Assembly (NCBI GenBank): GCA_012032345.1
Contig: JAAUQI010000008.1
Coordinates: 1-36,290, forward strand
Length of the DNA stretch: 36,290 nucleotides
Reading direction: 5' to 3'
Source of the DNA: Leptolyngbyaceae cyanobacterium RM1_1_2
GTDB taxonomy: Bacteria > Cyanobacteriota > Cyanobacteriia > Phormidesmidales > Phormidesmidaceae
In this document: piece after piece, positions 7,874-15,501 of the stretch
How positions within the stretch are numbered: the stretch's first letter is position 1
How the letters are laid out: each line of letters opens with the position of its first letter
Translations under genes and position numbers: made by a program
Notes under the pieces: generated by a model
What the model was told of the DNA's origin: nothing
Seen by the model: the letters and a program-made list of their open reading frames with translations, nothing else
Databases searched by the model: none

Positions 7874-10228
7874 TCAGCTGATGCAAACCCCCCGCTGCGA
7901 AGCCCCTAAGTTCGAGAGTGGCTGAACCATAGCCGCGATCGCAGACACTTGAATCCATCCTTCTTCACCCGGCTGCAGCAGATCGAGCAGCTCAGCCGGG
8001 GCGGCTGGGGTCACTGGCTCTGGCTCAGCTCCAGACTCACTCGGGCGATCGCCTAAAGTGACCCCAGAAGGAATAGAACAAACCCTCAGTCGCACCCATT
8101 GCGTTTGATCGGCGGCCACCTGGGTACCGACAGCTTGCAAAATACTACCAGACGGAATCGCCCCTTCTATACTCTCAGGACTTGCAGAAGCGGGTAAAGA
8201 GGTGTTAGTAAAATTTCCAGGCTGGCGCTGCAAAATCAGGGCGGCTTCGGCACCGGGCTGAGGAGCCTGACTGATTTGTACAAAGGCTCCCACTGCCAGG
8301 TCAACCGCAGCGGCTGGAGTCGGACTTAGACTCAGGGGCAGCCCTGCTGCTGCTGCTGATAGGTTGGCGCTCTTAAAGACTGTACTGGATCTGCCAGAGG
8401 GAGTCGGAACTCTAAATGTAGGCACCAGCAGCAAGGCTAGCGTCCCCGCGATCGCACTCAGGGCTAAAACCCCTGCCATCAGCCGTGCCGTTGGTTGCTC
8501 AGTCTTAGTCGCAGACGGCTGGACGGCTGGACGGCTGGTCTGGATCGGCGCGGTTGTCTCCGTTGCAAATCGATCAGAGAGGGGCTGAGGCACTGCCAGG
8601 GCTGGATCAATGACAACAGCTCTAGCCTGAGAGGTGCTCACATCAATTAAACCAATCGTGACGTTGTCATGACCATTGCGTGTGTTAGCAAGCTGAACCA
8701 ATCGCTGTCCGGCGTCGGCTACGCTGCGCTGTTTCTCCAGTACCGGCAGCAGCTCTGTGGGCCAAAAAGTTTCAACCTGATCGTTGTCACTGAGGCCGTC
8801 AGAGCAAAGCAGAATTACCATGTCTTCATCTAGAACCAGGCGTTGAACCGTAGGATAAAGGTTTTTAGATGAGGTCATGCCCAGGGCCTGCACCAGTGAC
8901 CCCGTGCCGGGCTGATGAATCGCCTGCCGATAGAGACTATAGCCCAAACGGGCCTCGCGGGCTGCTACGTCATCGTCTAACGTCACCTGGCGGCAGCTAA
9001 AAGAACCGATTTGATAAGCCCGACTGTCCCCAATGTGGGCCAGATAAAGATCGCTGCCGTAGACCAGCGCCATAACTAGGGTTGTGCCCATTCGTTCTTG
9101 GGCCTGGCGACCCTCACGATCGTTGCGACGGGCAATTTCATCATTGGCCTGATAAATGGCTTTTTCTAGCTCAAGGGCGATCGCGGCAGGCGTTTTGCTC
9201 TCGTTTGTGTCTAAAAAGGCTGTAGTCGCAGATTCTACAATGTCAATAGCCAGCTTGGAGGCTACATCTCCCCCCTGATGTCCGCCAATGCCATCACACA
9301 CAATAAGCAGAACGGGCGGCGGCTGATTCGCTGCTTTAGAGGGTAAAACAACCTGCTGGCGAACAGTGCCGCTAGCGGGATAGCAGGCATCTTCATTGCG
9401 CTGGCGGGTCGGGCCTCGGTCGGTGTAGGTAGCCCAGTTTACGGTTATTTGCTGGCCCTGACTGGTGAGAGCGATCGCCTGATTTAGGCAGTCAATGAGC
9501 TGCTCAGAGCTGTGGAAAATTCCTTGCTTAAGCTGCTGACAAAGCTGATTGAGGAAGGGAGCGATCGCGCTCTGAGCCTTTTCAGATAGAGGTTGCCAAA
9601 CTTGGCCTAAGGGAATCAAACCGGCGGCGCTAGACTGCGTTTCTCTATCGGCGTGCAGTTCCAAAATTCGCAGGTTAGCCCCCTCTATCCGTAAGCTATC
9701 TGGCGTGATCAGCGTAGTTAATACACGCTCAGCGTGCAGAGGCTGCCAGAGCTGAGCGATCTGCCAAAGCCAGTTGAGCTGAGTCAGGGCAGTTGCTGTC
9801 GGCCAGGTATCCATCAGGGCTGGCAGTAGCTGAGGGCGAGCAGGCTCTTGGGGATGGCTGACAATTGCCGACTCTTCTAGCAGCAGAATTTTATGAAGCG
9901 CTTCGCCTTTGCCTGAGGTCACCGTTGGCAAACTGTGGGGACGCGGAATGTGACGGGGATAGCCAGAAAGATGCAGGTAGGGAATAACCAAACGGGGCAG
10001 CTGGCTATTGTCCACTTCGGGAGGTAAGCCAGGCTTAGTATCTAAGAAAATTCGAGCCTGCACAGACTGATAGCGATCGCCCAGCAAATCTCCCTCCACA
10101 AAAGTGGACAACCCTGTACCCACCGCCCACAGGTAACGATGGGGTAAAGGTGAGCGACAGACCTGACAAAACTGGTTGGTTTCCGGGTTTGCCGCCTGGC
10201 AGCTATGGTTGGGGCAGTAAATCACCAT
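7874..10228 (-). CDS. Zinc-ribbon / degenerate kinase-like / PP2C phosphatase, membrane anchored
   Basis: A 784-aa multidomain protein. Residues 5-24 form a four-Cys zinc ribbon (Cys5, 10, 21, 24). Residues about 48-255 resemble a worn protein-kinase fold: a GDRYQSV start without the Gly-rich loop, and a helix plus LHAERVLTTLITPDSLRI in the place of the HRD-type catalytic loop, with the catalytic residues lost. Residues 262-530 are a complete PP2C phosphatase with metal-site Asp residues in RNEDA (Asp280), CDGIGGH (Asp312), SDGLSD (Asp477) and GHDN (Asp521), plus GDSRAY. A single membrane helix follows (about 585-603). The C-terminal part is outside the cytoplasm and ends in an SH3-like region with a GEEGWIQV motif. 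It should dephosphorylate Ser/Thr proteins, perhaps gated by the pseudokinase or the outer domain. ndhM lies 66 bp upstream. Confidence 0.9.
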   Translation of the reverse strand: MVIYCPNHSCQAANPETNQFCQVCRSPLPHRYLWAVGTGLSTFVEGDLLGDRYQSVQARIFLDTKPGLPPEVDNSQLPRLVIPYLHLSGYPRHIPRPHSLPTVTSGKGEALHKILLLEESAIVSHPQEPARPQLLPALMDTWPTATALTQLNWLWQIAQLWQPLHAERVLTTLITPDSLRIEGANLRILELHADRETQSSAAGLIPLGQVWQPLSEKAQSAIAPFLNQLCQQLKQGIFHSSEQLIDCLNQAIALTSQGQQITVNWATYTDRGPTRQRNEDACYPASGTVRQQVVLPSKAANQPPPVLLIVCDGIGGHQGGDVASKLAIDIVESATTAFLDTNESKTPAAIALELEKAIYQANDEIARRNDREGRQAQERMGTTLVMALVYGSDLYLAHIGDSRAYQIGSFSCRQVTLDDDVAAREARLGYSLYRQAIHQPGTGSLVQALGMTSSKNLYPTVQRLVLDEDMVILLCSDGLSDNDQVETFWPTELLPVLEKQRSVADAGQRLVQLANTRNGHDNVTIGLIDVSTSQARAVVIDPALAVPQPLSDRFATETTAPIQTSRPAVQPSATKTEQPTARLMAGVLALSAIAGTLALLLVPTFRVPTPSGRSSTVFKSANLSAAAAGLPLSLSPTPAAAVDLAVGAFVQISQAPQPGAEAALILQRQPGNFTNTSLPASASPESIEGAIPSGSILQAVGTQVAADQTQWVRLRVCSIPSGVTLGDRPSESGAEPEPVTPAAPAELLDLLQPGEEGWIQVSAIAAMVQPLSNLGASQRGVCIS

Positions 10229-10294
10229 AGCCCACAGATAACATTAAAATTCAACACATCTAAAACGGTTTAGCTTAGAACTGCCAAAAATCCC

Positions 10295-10642
10295 CTACTC
10301 AGCTTTAGCATCTGCCACCACCTGGGGTAGCCCCATACTGTAGTTCACAGCACGGCTTTTGAAGTTATAGCTGATCTGACCATTTTGCAGCATTCTCCGA
10401 ATGAAATGCTCTAGGTCAGAACCCATTCGCCGTAGATTATAGTCGGTGAGGTCTGCACCATCATAAGATTCAACCAGCCGATCAAACTCTCGATAGACCT
10501 GCTGTAGCGTCTCTTCTGACCAGTTAAACTCGTTGTCTGGATCTATATCCAGCGTCAGAACGCTGTCGCTCGGAAGCAGCTCATTATCTTGAATCTCTGC
10601 GGCGTAAATATGGACGTGCCGAGTCGTCGATTTCAGCAGCAT
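10295..10642 (-). CDS. ndhM: NAD(P)H-quinone oxidoreductase subunit M
   Basis: A subunit specific to the oxygenic-photosynthesis type of NDH-1. It belongs to the hydrophilic, cytoplasm-facing part of the thylakoid complex used in cyclic electron flow, respiration and CO2 uptake. The 115-aa length is normal. The sequence carries the family pattern throughout: the start MLLKSTTRHVHIYAAEI, then LTLDIDPDNEFNW, GADLTDYNLRRMGSDLEHF and the end SRAVNYSMGLPQV. No membrane segment, as expected. It is the first gene of a leftward group with the PP2C gene 66 bp downstream; whether they share a transcript is unclear. Confidence 0.95.
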   Translation of the reverse strand: MLLKSTTRHVHIYAAEIQDNELLPSDSVLTLDIDPDNEFNWSEETLQQVYREFDRLVESYDGADLTDYNLRRMGSDLEHFIRRMLQNGQISYNFKSRAVNYSMGLPQVVADAKAE

Positions 10643-10766
10643 TCATCACCTAATGTAAACAGATACAGTAAAACAGTTGCCAGTTCTGGGTACAGTTAAC
10701 AACCGTGCTCAAACAAAACATTAACTGTCTGTAATTTTAGCGGTAAGCGGTAAGATTCGACCTGCA

Positions 10767-11510
10767 ATGCCCTTTTTAAGACTGCTTTTTATGCGTCACG
10801 CTCAGTCTCTCGGCAATCAGGCTCGCCAAATGGAAGGGCAGGCCAGCTCAGACCTGTCTGCCCGAGGTCAGCGACAGGCTCAACGCCTGGGAGTTTATCT
10901 ACAGGCGCAAAGCTGGCAGCCTACCCATATCTACAGCAGTCCGCTACAGCGGGCTTTGCAAACGGCTAGAATTTTGCACTCTGGCATGAGTTCACCGCAG
11001 GCAGCAAAAATTCCGCTGATCACTACCTCTGATCTACAAGAAAGCCACCAGGGAATTTTTCAAGGATTGACCTGGGTAGAGGCTCAGCAGCGCTGTCCGC
11101 AACTATGTCAGCAGCTGCTGTCTTCACCAGACTGGATCCCTGTGCCTGGGGCTGAGTCGCCTGAACAGGTCAGGCAGCGAGCCTGTGCGTTCTTAAAGTC
11201 ACTGTTAGAGCAGCATAGCGGTGGCGATCGCCTTTGGGTTATTAGCCACAGCGGACTGCTGCTGCATTTAATCGCTACTCTGCTGGGCTGCGATCGCAGC
11301 TGGCAGATTAGCATCCCCAATACCAGCCTGTTTGAGTTTTGGATTGATTGCGATCGCTGGGATTTGCGAGGTCAAACTCGATATAATACTGGACTCTGGC
11401 AGATTCGCCGATTTAATGATTGCGCTCACCTGCCTCAGCTTGACTCTGAAGCTCAAACTGAGGCTCAAACTGACGGTGAGGCCAGTCCAAACCATAGAAC
11501 GATTGTCTAG
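10767..11510 (+). CDS. Histidine phosphatase family protein (phosphoglycerate mutase-like)
   Basis: This 247-aa protein has the catalytic core of the branch-1 histidine phosphatases: FMRHAQS with the phospho-accepting His11 (RHA in place of the usual RHG), SSPLQRALQTA with the phosphate-binding Arg (57-67), the acid motif QESHQGIFQGLT (Glu92) and VISHSG with the second His161. Proteins of this kind in cyanobacteria range from sugar- and nucleotide-phosphate phosphatases to cofactor-independent mutase relatives. The substrate cannot be read from the sequence. The C-terminal 20 residues are polar and repetitive (EAQTEAQTDGEA). The stop is 25 bp before the next gene. The start has no strong Shine-Dalgarno sequence; the ATG at 10791 would cut off a conserved strand, so 10767 is preferred. 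Confidence 0.9.
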   Translation: MPFLRLLFMRHAQSLGNQARQMEGQASSDLSARGQRQAQRLGVYLQAQSWQPTHIYSSPLQRALQTARILHSGMSSPQAAKIPLITTSDLQESHQGIFQGLTWVEAQQRCPQLCQQLLSSPDWIPVPGAESPEQVRQRACAFLKSLLEQHSGGDRLWVISHSGLLLHLIATLLGCDRSWQISIPNTSLFEFWIDCDRWDLRGQTRYNTGLWQIRRFNDCAHLPQLDSEAQTEAQTDGEASPNHRTIV

Positions 11511-11535
11511 CATCTCTAGCTGCCCTGAGCGAACT

Positions 11536-12414
11536 ATGACTCAATCAGTTGACGACATCACTCGACAAGCCCGCAGAGGCAGTGTGGCCGCTATCATTCA
11601 AATTCTCAACGATCGCTTTGCAGATGCGGGCATTCGAACTCGGGCTATGCTGGCTGACGGTGCTCTGCAACTGCTTTGTGAGGCAAAAACAGCCAAGCAG
11701 CTAGACCAAACGGCTACCGTTGAGCAGATTCGTCAAATCTTAGAGTCTCTCAGTCCTCGCAACATTAGCAAAGTCAATATCAATGCCCGCATTGTGCGGG
11801 AACAGCAGCTCCTGTGGCTAGAAGAAATCAGCCGCAATCCCGAAGAGCACCTGCTGTGGTCTGAGCTAATAGTGCTGAAAACACCGCATCTGATTCAGCG
11901 CTGGCGAGAAGAGCGCAAAATACCTAAGCCGCGATCGCCCCGGCCCCAGACACCAACCGCTCGAAAAAACCTGAAGCAGCTGTATTTTTGGCGGGGGCTG
12001 ATGGGCGGGGCTAGCCTCTGCCTGTTTTTGCTGCTGCTGGGCTGGGTGGCCAGAGACTGGTGGGCCAGCCGTTTTGCGGGCGATCGCCCAAACGAACCGC
12101 CCCCAGCAGTCATTGACACCCCTGAGTCACCCCCTGTCCTCGCTCCTGAGACGGTAGCAGAGAGTACCCCTCCAGCCCCCGACCCGTTTGTCCAGGCTGT
12201 CCGTCTAGCCGAAGCTGCCGCTGTCGAGGGGCAAGCGGCCCAAACTGCAGCGGAGTGGCTTGATCTTGCCAGCCGCTGGCAGCGAGCCTCTGATTTAATG
12301 GCAGAAGTTTCCCCAGAAGACAACCGCTACCCTACAGCACAAGACCGGGCCAGTTCCTACCAGAAAAACAGCGAAGCCGCCCTGCAGCAGGTACAGCGGC
12401 TGCAAGCAGAGTAG
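11536..12414 (+). CDS. Single-pass membrane protein, conserved N-terminal domain, function unknown
   Basis: I place the start at the ATG at 11536 (MTQSVDDITRQAR), 25 bp after the histidine phosphatase. The longer open frame from 11332 would overlap that gene and add unconvincing sequence. The product is 292 aa. Residues 1-135 form a soluble helical/strand domain (RRGSVAAIIQILNDRF, ADGALQLL, HLLWSELIVLKTP) of a type I associate with cyanobacterial unknowns. A basic, Pro-rich linker leads to one membrane helix at about 160-180 (GLMGGASLCLFLLLLGWVA). The C-terminal tail outside the cytoplasm is Pro/Glu-rich and ends in Ala/Gln-rich helix with TPR-like composition. No catalytic motif seen. Confidence 0.8.
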   Translation: MTQSVDDITRQARRGSVAAIIQILNDRFADAGIRTRAMLADGALQLLCEAKTAKQLDQTATVEQIRQILESLSPRNISKVNINARIVREQQLLWLEEISRNPEEHLLWSELIVLKTPHLIQRWREERKIPKPRSPRPQTPTARKNLKQLYFWRGLMGGASLCLFLLLLGWVARDWWASRFAGDRPNEPPPAVIDTPESPPVLAPETVAESTPPAPDPFVQAVRLAEAAAVEGQAAQTAAEWLDLASRWQRASDLMAEVSPEDNRYPTAQDRASSYQKNSEAALQQVQRLQAE

Positions 12415-12436
12415 TCGCTGAGAGAAAACTTTTCTA

Positions 12437-12461
12437 GCACCCAAAACGCCTGAACGGGTGC
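12437..12461. terminator. Short hairpin after the membrane-protein gene
   Basis: GCACCC (12437-12442) and GGGTGC (12456-12461) pair as a 6-bp stem with a 13-nt loop, 22 bp after the stop. AGAAAA-c-TTTTCT stands just upstream. There is no T-run after the stem, so it is a weak terminator candidate or merely a chance hairpin. Confidence 0.3.
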
Positions 12462-12588
12462 GACGCAGTTTAGGTAAGTCATTGGAGCAATTTGCAGAAA
12501 ACGGACTGGCAACAGTGGCGATCGCGGTGAGTTGGCGATAAGGTGTGAAGTGGGTTAAACAAGATCAGAACCTGCTGAAGCCACAACA

Positions 12589-13386
12589 ATGGACGCTGTT
12601 TTGCAGATTGGCGATCGCTCTCTTTCGGCACAAGACCTTGTGTCGCTGCTGACTCAGTACCAGCTACTGCCGAATCTAGTCCGGGAGGTCGTTATTGATC
12701 AAGCTATTGAGCCAGTTGTCATGACTGAAGCAGAGCTAGCAGCCGCCAGAGCGCAGTTTTGCGATCGCCAGCAGATTGGCTCTGAAGAGGCGCTAAAGGC
12801 ATGGCTACAGCAGCGATCGCTGACGAACGAGCAGCTTGAAGCCACAATTAGCCGAGAGCAAAAGCTGAGTAAGTTCAAGGCTGAAACCTGGAATAGTCAG
12901 GTTGACTCTCACTTTTTGCAGCGTAAGACTCATCTCGATCGGGTACTGTATTCTCTGATTCGCACCGAAGATGCGGGACTGGCGCAAGAGCTTTATTTTC
13001 GCATTCGAGACGACAGTGAACCCTTTAGCGAACTAGCGCTGAAATACGCTCAGGGGCAGGAAGCGCAGACCGGAGGGCTGGTGGGGCCAGTGGAGCTAAG
13101 CGTGCCCCACCCCACCCTCGGCAAGATGCTCTCAATCAGTCAGCCAGGACAGCTCTGGCCGCCCACCAAAATCGGCGAGTGGTTTATCGTAGTGCGCCTA
13201 GAAAAATTTTTGCCCGTCCAGCTGGACGATGCTATGCGACAGCGCCTGCTGAATGAGCTATTTAGTACCTGGCTGCAGAAACAGCTCCAGCAAACCGTTG
13301 TCAACATACCGACGCCCATAGCAGAACCTGAGCTGGTACAGAACGAACCTCTAAGCCACGAGACCTACCTGCCTCAAACAGACTGA
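12589..13386 (+). CDS. Parvulin/SurA-like peptidylprolyl isomerase family protein
   Basis: A 265-aa protein. Residues 1-105 are a SurA/PpiC-type helical chaperone-like region (ITEEQL-like pattern here as LTNEQLEATISREQKLSKFK). Residues about 115-215 match a parvulin rotamase domain: FSELALKYAQG, then TGGLVGPVE, LGKMLSISQPGQLWPP and GEWFIVVRLEKF. No signal peptide, lipobox or membrane helix is visible, so it should be cytoplasmic. In cyanobacteria such proteins often sit beside peptide-export ABC transporters, but none is present here. Whether it is catalytically active is unclear, because parvulin active-site positions are only partly conserved by eye. Confidence 0.82.
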   Translation: MDAVLQIGDRSLSAQDLVSLLTQYQLLPNLVREVVIDQAIEPVVMTEAELAAARAQFCDRQQIGSEEALKAWLQQRSLTNEQLEATISREQKLSKFKAETWNSQVDSHFLQRKTHLDRVLYSLIRTEDAGLAQELYFRIRDDSEPFSELALKYAQGQEAQTGGLVGPVELSVPHPTLGKMLSISQPGQLWPPTKIGEWFIVVRLEKFLPVQLDDAMRQRLLNELFSTWLQKQLQQTVVNIPTPIAEPELVQNEPLSHETYLPQTD

Positions 13387-13393
13387 GCCAGCC

Positions 13394-13439
13394 CTGAGCC
13401 TGCTCTTTAGCTTACTCTGAGAAAGCTAAGACGGCTCAG
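13394..13439. terminator. Bidirectional terminator hairpin between converging genes
   Basis: Outer arms CTGAGCC (13394-13400) and GGCTCAG (13433-13439) are perfect complements. Inside them CTTTAGCTT pairs with AAGCTAAG, with one bulged T. The result is a stem of about 15 bp between the stops of the isomerase (13386) and the HerA gene (13446). On the plus strand a T-rich tail (CATTCTTATT) follows; on the minus strand there is no T-run. Confidence 0.6.
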
Positions 13440-13445
13440 CCATTC

Positions 13446-15191
13446 TTATTCAATGCTGATGCCCTCAAAGGTTTCAGCAGCAGGACGGCGGGAGACAGGA
13501 GCTTTTTCAATTTGCCGCGATCGCTGATGGTGTTTTTGAAAATGATTTTGCCAGGCGGCGGGGGCATTGAGGGTTTCGCCACCGTGAGTTGTTAGCCGCT
13601 GCCGCACCTGACACAGCACAGGCGTGTTAATGCAGGCTCCTGAAATAATCACCTGCCCTTTGGTCAAAGCCGGCAGTTCCTGTAGCAAATCTCGACCTGC
13701 CGCCTCGACGCCATATTTCAGGCTTTCTTGGTCAACCGGATTGACAATTCGCATCAAAAACTGGCTCATGCACTGTGAAAGCACGTCCGCATCTAGCTTG
13801 CCAGGGCGCTGGGTAATTAAACCCACTCCTAGGCCAAACTTACGGCCTTCGCTCAAAATTGTCCGCAAAATTTGCTTACAGCGCGACGGTTCGTGGGCTG
13901 GTGCAAACCGATGGGCCTCCTCAATCAGGATAAATACCGGGTAGGGCAGGTAGTTTTCATCCTCAGCCGCAAGCTGCTCCTTGGCCGTGCCCAAGCGCGC
14001 CTGGTAGCACTGCCGCAGCACCGCCGCGCAGATTACCTGCTGCTCTTCCTGGCTGATTTCGCTCATCTGCAAAACCGTTACCTGTCCTGGCTCAAACAGG
14101 TCTTTAGGGGCTAGGTGATCCACCCGGTGAAAATACTCCGAACGCGACAGCCGCTCCAGCTTCCACTCAATTGCCGGAGCCGAAGACCCGGTTTTTTCGT
14201 TACCTTCGTCATCGGTACTGCGATCAGATTCATAAACGGCTGAAATCAGATCCTGCACGTCCCAGCGATACTGACCGTTGCGATGCTTGCGCAAAATGCC
14301 AAAGGCTTTACTCAAAATTGACTGCTGGCGATCGCTCATATCCGGCAGCAGCGTCAGCACGTCATAATAGTCCAGCGACGACATGCGAATGCGAATATCA
14401 TCCGGGGTCAGCACCTGGACTTCGGGACTGTAGCCGTCATCGGCCTTGAAATGGTCGTGGCCGCGCATATCTGAGAGCGTGCTGTATTCCCCGTGCGGGT
14501 CAAAAATCAGCACCGCTGCCCGGTTATAGGGGCGCAGCAGCTCCTCAATCAGCACCCCGGCTGTATAAGACTTACCAGAGCCAGTCCCGGCTAGAATCGC
14601 CATGTGCGTGCTCACCAGCTCTTTAACATCCAACGCTACCGGAACCGCATTCCCCGGACGCAGCAGCAGTGATCCCACATGGGCCGTACCCACTTCGCCG
14701 GGCTGGCGCTTGTTGATCACATAGCGCAGGGTTTGGTCATCGGTCAAATAAACTTTTGCCCCTGGATCAGGCGTAATCCGGGGGTTGATAAAGCCTAAAG
14801 CGCGATGAAAATAACCAATGACATCTACTGTAATTTCATAAATCTCAGGGTTGGGATAAGCAAAGCCAATCAGGGCAGCAATGGTTTCTGGGCTAATTTC
14901 AGTATCGGCAAAGATGCGATCGGGCAGGTGGTCAATCAGAGCGCGAGCCGAAATTTTACCTAAAATTTGCAGTTTATCTTCAGTCCCTTCGGCACCCTTG
15001 CCCCCCGTGCTACCGCCGCCTGAGTCCCCAGCTGTAGCTATATTTGAGGCTAAATAGTAAACAAACTCGCCGATTTTAACCTGACGGTTATTGGCTGTGA
15101 TAAAGACGTACTGATTGCTGTTGTCACCTGGCCCTTTGACGGTGCCAATGACCCGACTGGTGACTGGGGCGGTAGTGGATGGCTCAACCAT
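13446..15191 (-). CDS. HerA/VirB4-family ATPase (HerA-like DNA translocase)
   Basis: This 581-aa protein has a HAS-barrel-like N-terminal part (about 10-190) and a HerA-FtsK-type ATPase. Walker A AGTGSGKS is at 201-208, followed by LIFDPHGEYS. The Walker B strand is FILIEEAHRFAP, and the arginine-finger/sensor region reads SEGRKFGLGVGLITQRPGKL and QFLMRIVNPVD. HerA hexamers work with the nuclease NurA in DNA-end resection, and relatives drive several defence systems. No nurA or other nuclease gene is next to it, so a stand-alone genome-maintenance role is the simplest reading. A Gly/Ser-rich insert (residues 56-70) interrupts the N-terminal barrel. Its promoter should lie in 15192-15300. Confidence 0.9.
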   Translation of the reverse strand: MVEPSTTAPVTSRVIGTVKGPGDNSNQYVFITANNRQVKIGEFVYYLASNIATAGDSGGGSTGGKGAEGTEDKLQILGKISARALIDHLPDRIFADTEISPETIAALIGFAYPNPEIYEITVDVIGYFHRALGFINPRITPDPGAKVYLTDDQTLRYVINKRQPGEVGTAHVGSLLLRPGNAVPVALDVKELVSTHMAILAGTGSGKSYTAGVLIEELLRPYNRAAVLIFDPHGEYSTLSDMRGHDHFKADDGYSPEVQVLTPDDIRIRMSSLDYYDVLTLLPDMSDRQQSILSKAFGILRKHRNGQYRWDVQDLISAVYESDRSTDDEGNEKTGSSAPAIEWKLERLSRSEYFHRVDHLAPKDLFEPGQVTVLQMSEISQEEQQVICAAVLRQCYQARLGTAKEQLAAEDENYLPYPVFILIEEAHRFAPAHEPSRCKQILRTILSEGRKFGLGVGLITQRPGKLDADVLSQCMSQFLMRIVNPVDQESLKYGVEAAGRDLLQELPALTKGQVIISGACINTPVLCQVRQRLTTHGGETLNAPAAWQNHFQKHHQRSRQIEKAPVSRRPAAETFEGISIE

Positions 15192-15490
15192 AACTTTTTT
15201 GTGTCTAACCCTCTGCTGCTGGCGGCTTTATGCTGGCTGCTCTATAAAGAAGCGACTAATCTAGACTGTGATGCCTATCGTAGCTAATCTGAGGCGATCG
15301 CAAGCTGCTTTAACGGTTCTGCCGGGTTCAGTTCTTTGACAACACGCTGATCACCTGAGTGGGGGAACCGGGCACTCTAAAGGGTGTCAATAAGGCTATG
15401 GTCAGCTAAGGCCGGGTTAACGTTGGAATAGCCGACATTGTATCTAAACTGCCCTGCTGGGTATGTATACTTATACAGAAGAGACAGGCT
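15192..15490. other. Divergent intergenic region, herA-like / SRPBCC gene
   Basis: About 300 bp without a gene. The left part (15192-15300) should carry the promoter of the HerA-like gene, but I see no clear boxes. The central part (15303-15433) is rich in complementary segments and is described separately as a structured-RNA candidate. TATACT at 15466-15471 is a possible -10 box for the SRPBCC gene, with no good -35 partner. If it is used, the leader would be only about 20 nt and would exclude the structured segment. Confidence 0.5.
15303..15433 (+). ncRNA. Structured leader/riboswitch candidate with ydaO-like segments
   Basis: Several pairings are visible. GGCTAT (15394-15399) pairs with ATAGCC (15428-15433). 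CACTC-taaaa-GGGTG forms a small hairpin (15373-15386). GAACCGGGC (15365-15373) can pair, with one mismatch or bulge, either with GCCGGGTTC (15321-15329) or with the second GCCGGGTT (15411-15418), which allows two alternative folds. In order, the strand also carries pieces that recall the c-di-AMP (ydaO) riboswitch: CTTTAACGGTTCTGCC, GGGGGAACC, GGGTG and GTCAGCTAA (15401-15409). The spacing between the last two is too short for a standard ydaO, so this is either a variant, a decayed copy or a different element. It lies 60-200 nt upstream of the SRPBCC gene. Confidence 0.35.
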
Positions 15491-15496
15491 AAGGAG
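15491..15496 (+). promoter_or_regulatory. Shine-Dalgarno AAGGAG deciding the start of the SRPBCC gene
   Basis: AAGGAG at 15491-15496 overlaps the GTG at 15496 but sits five bases before the in-frame GTG at 15502. The second GTG is therefore the better start. Confidence 0.7.
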
Positions 15497-15501
15497 TGAC
15501 T

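Noticed and set aside
11332-11535. N-terminal extension of the membrane-protein gene
   Set aside because: It would overlap most of the end of the histidine phosphatase gene; the ATG at 11536 gives a normal operon spacing.
15366-15391. TTGACA on the minus strand as a -35 box for the HerA-like gene
   Set aside because: No -10-like hexamer at 16-18 bp, and it is far from the start.
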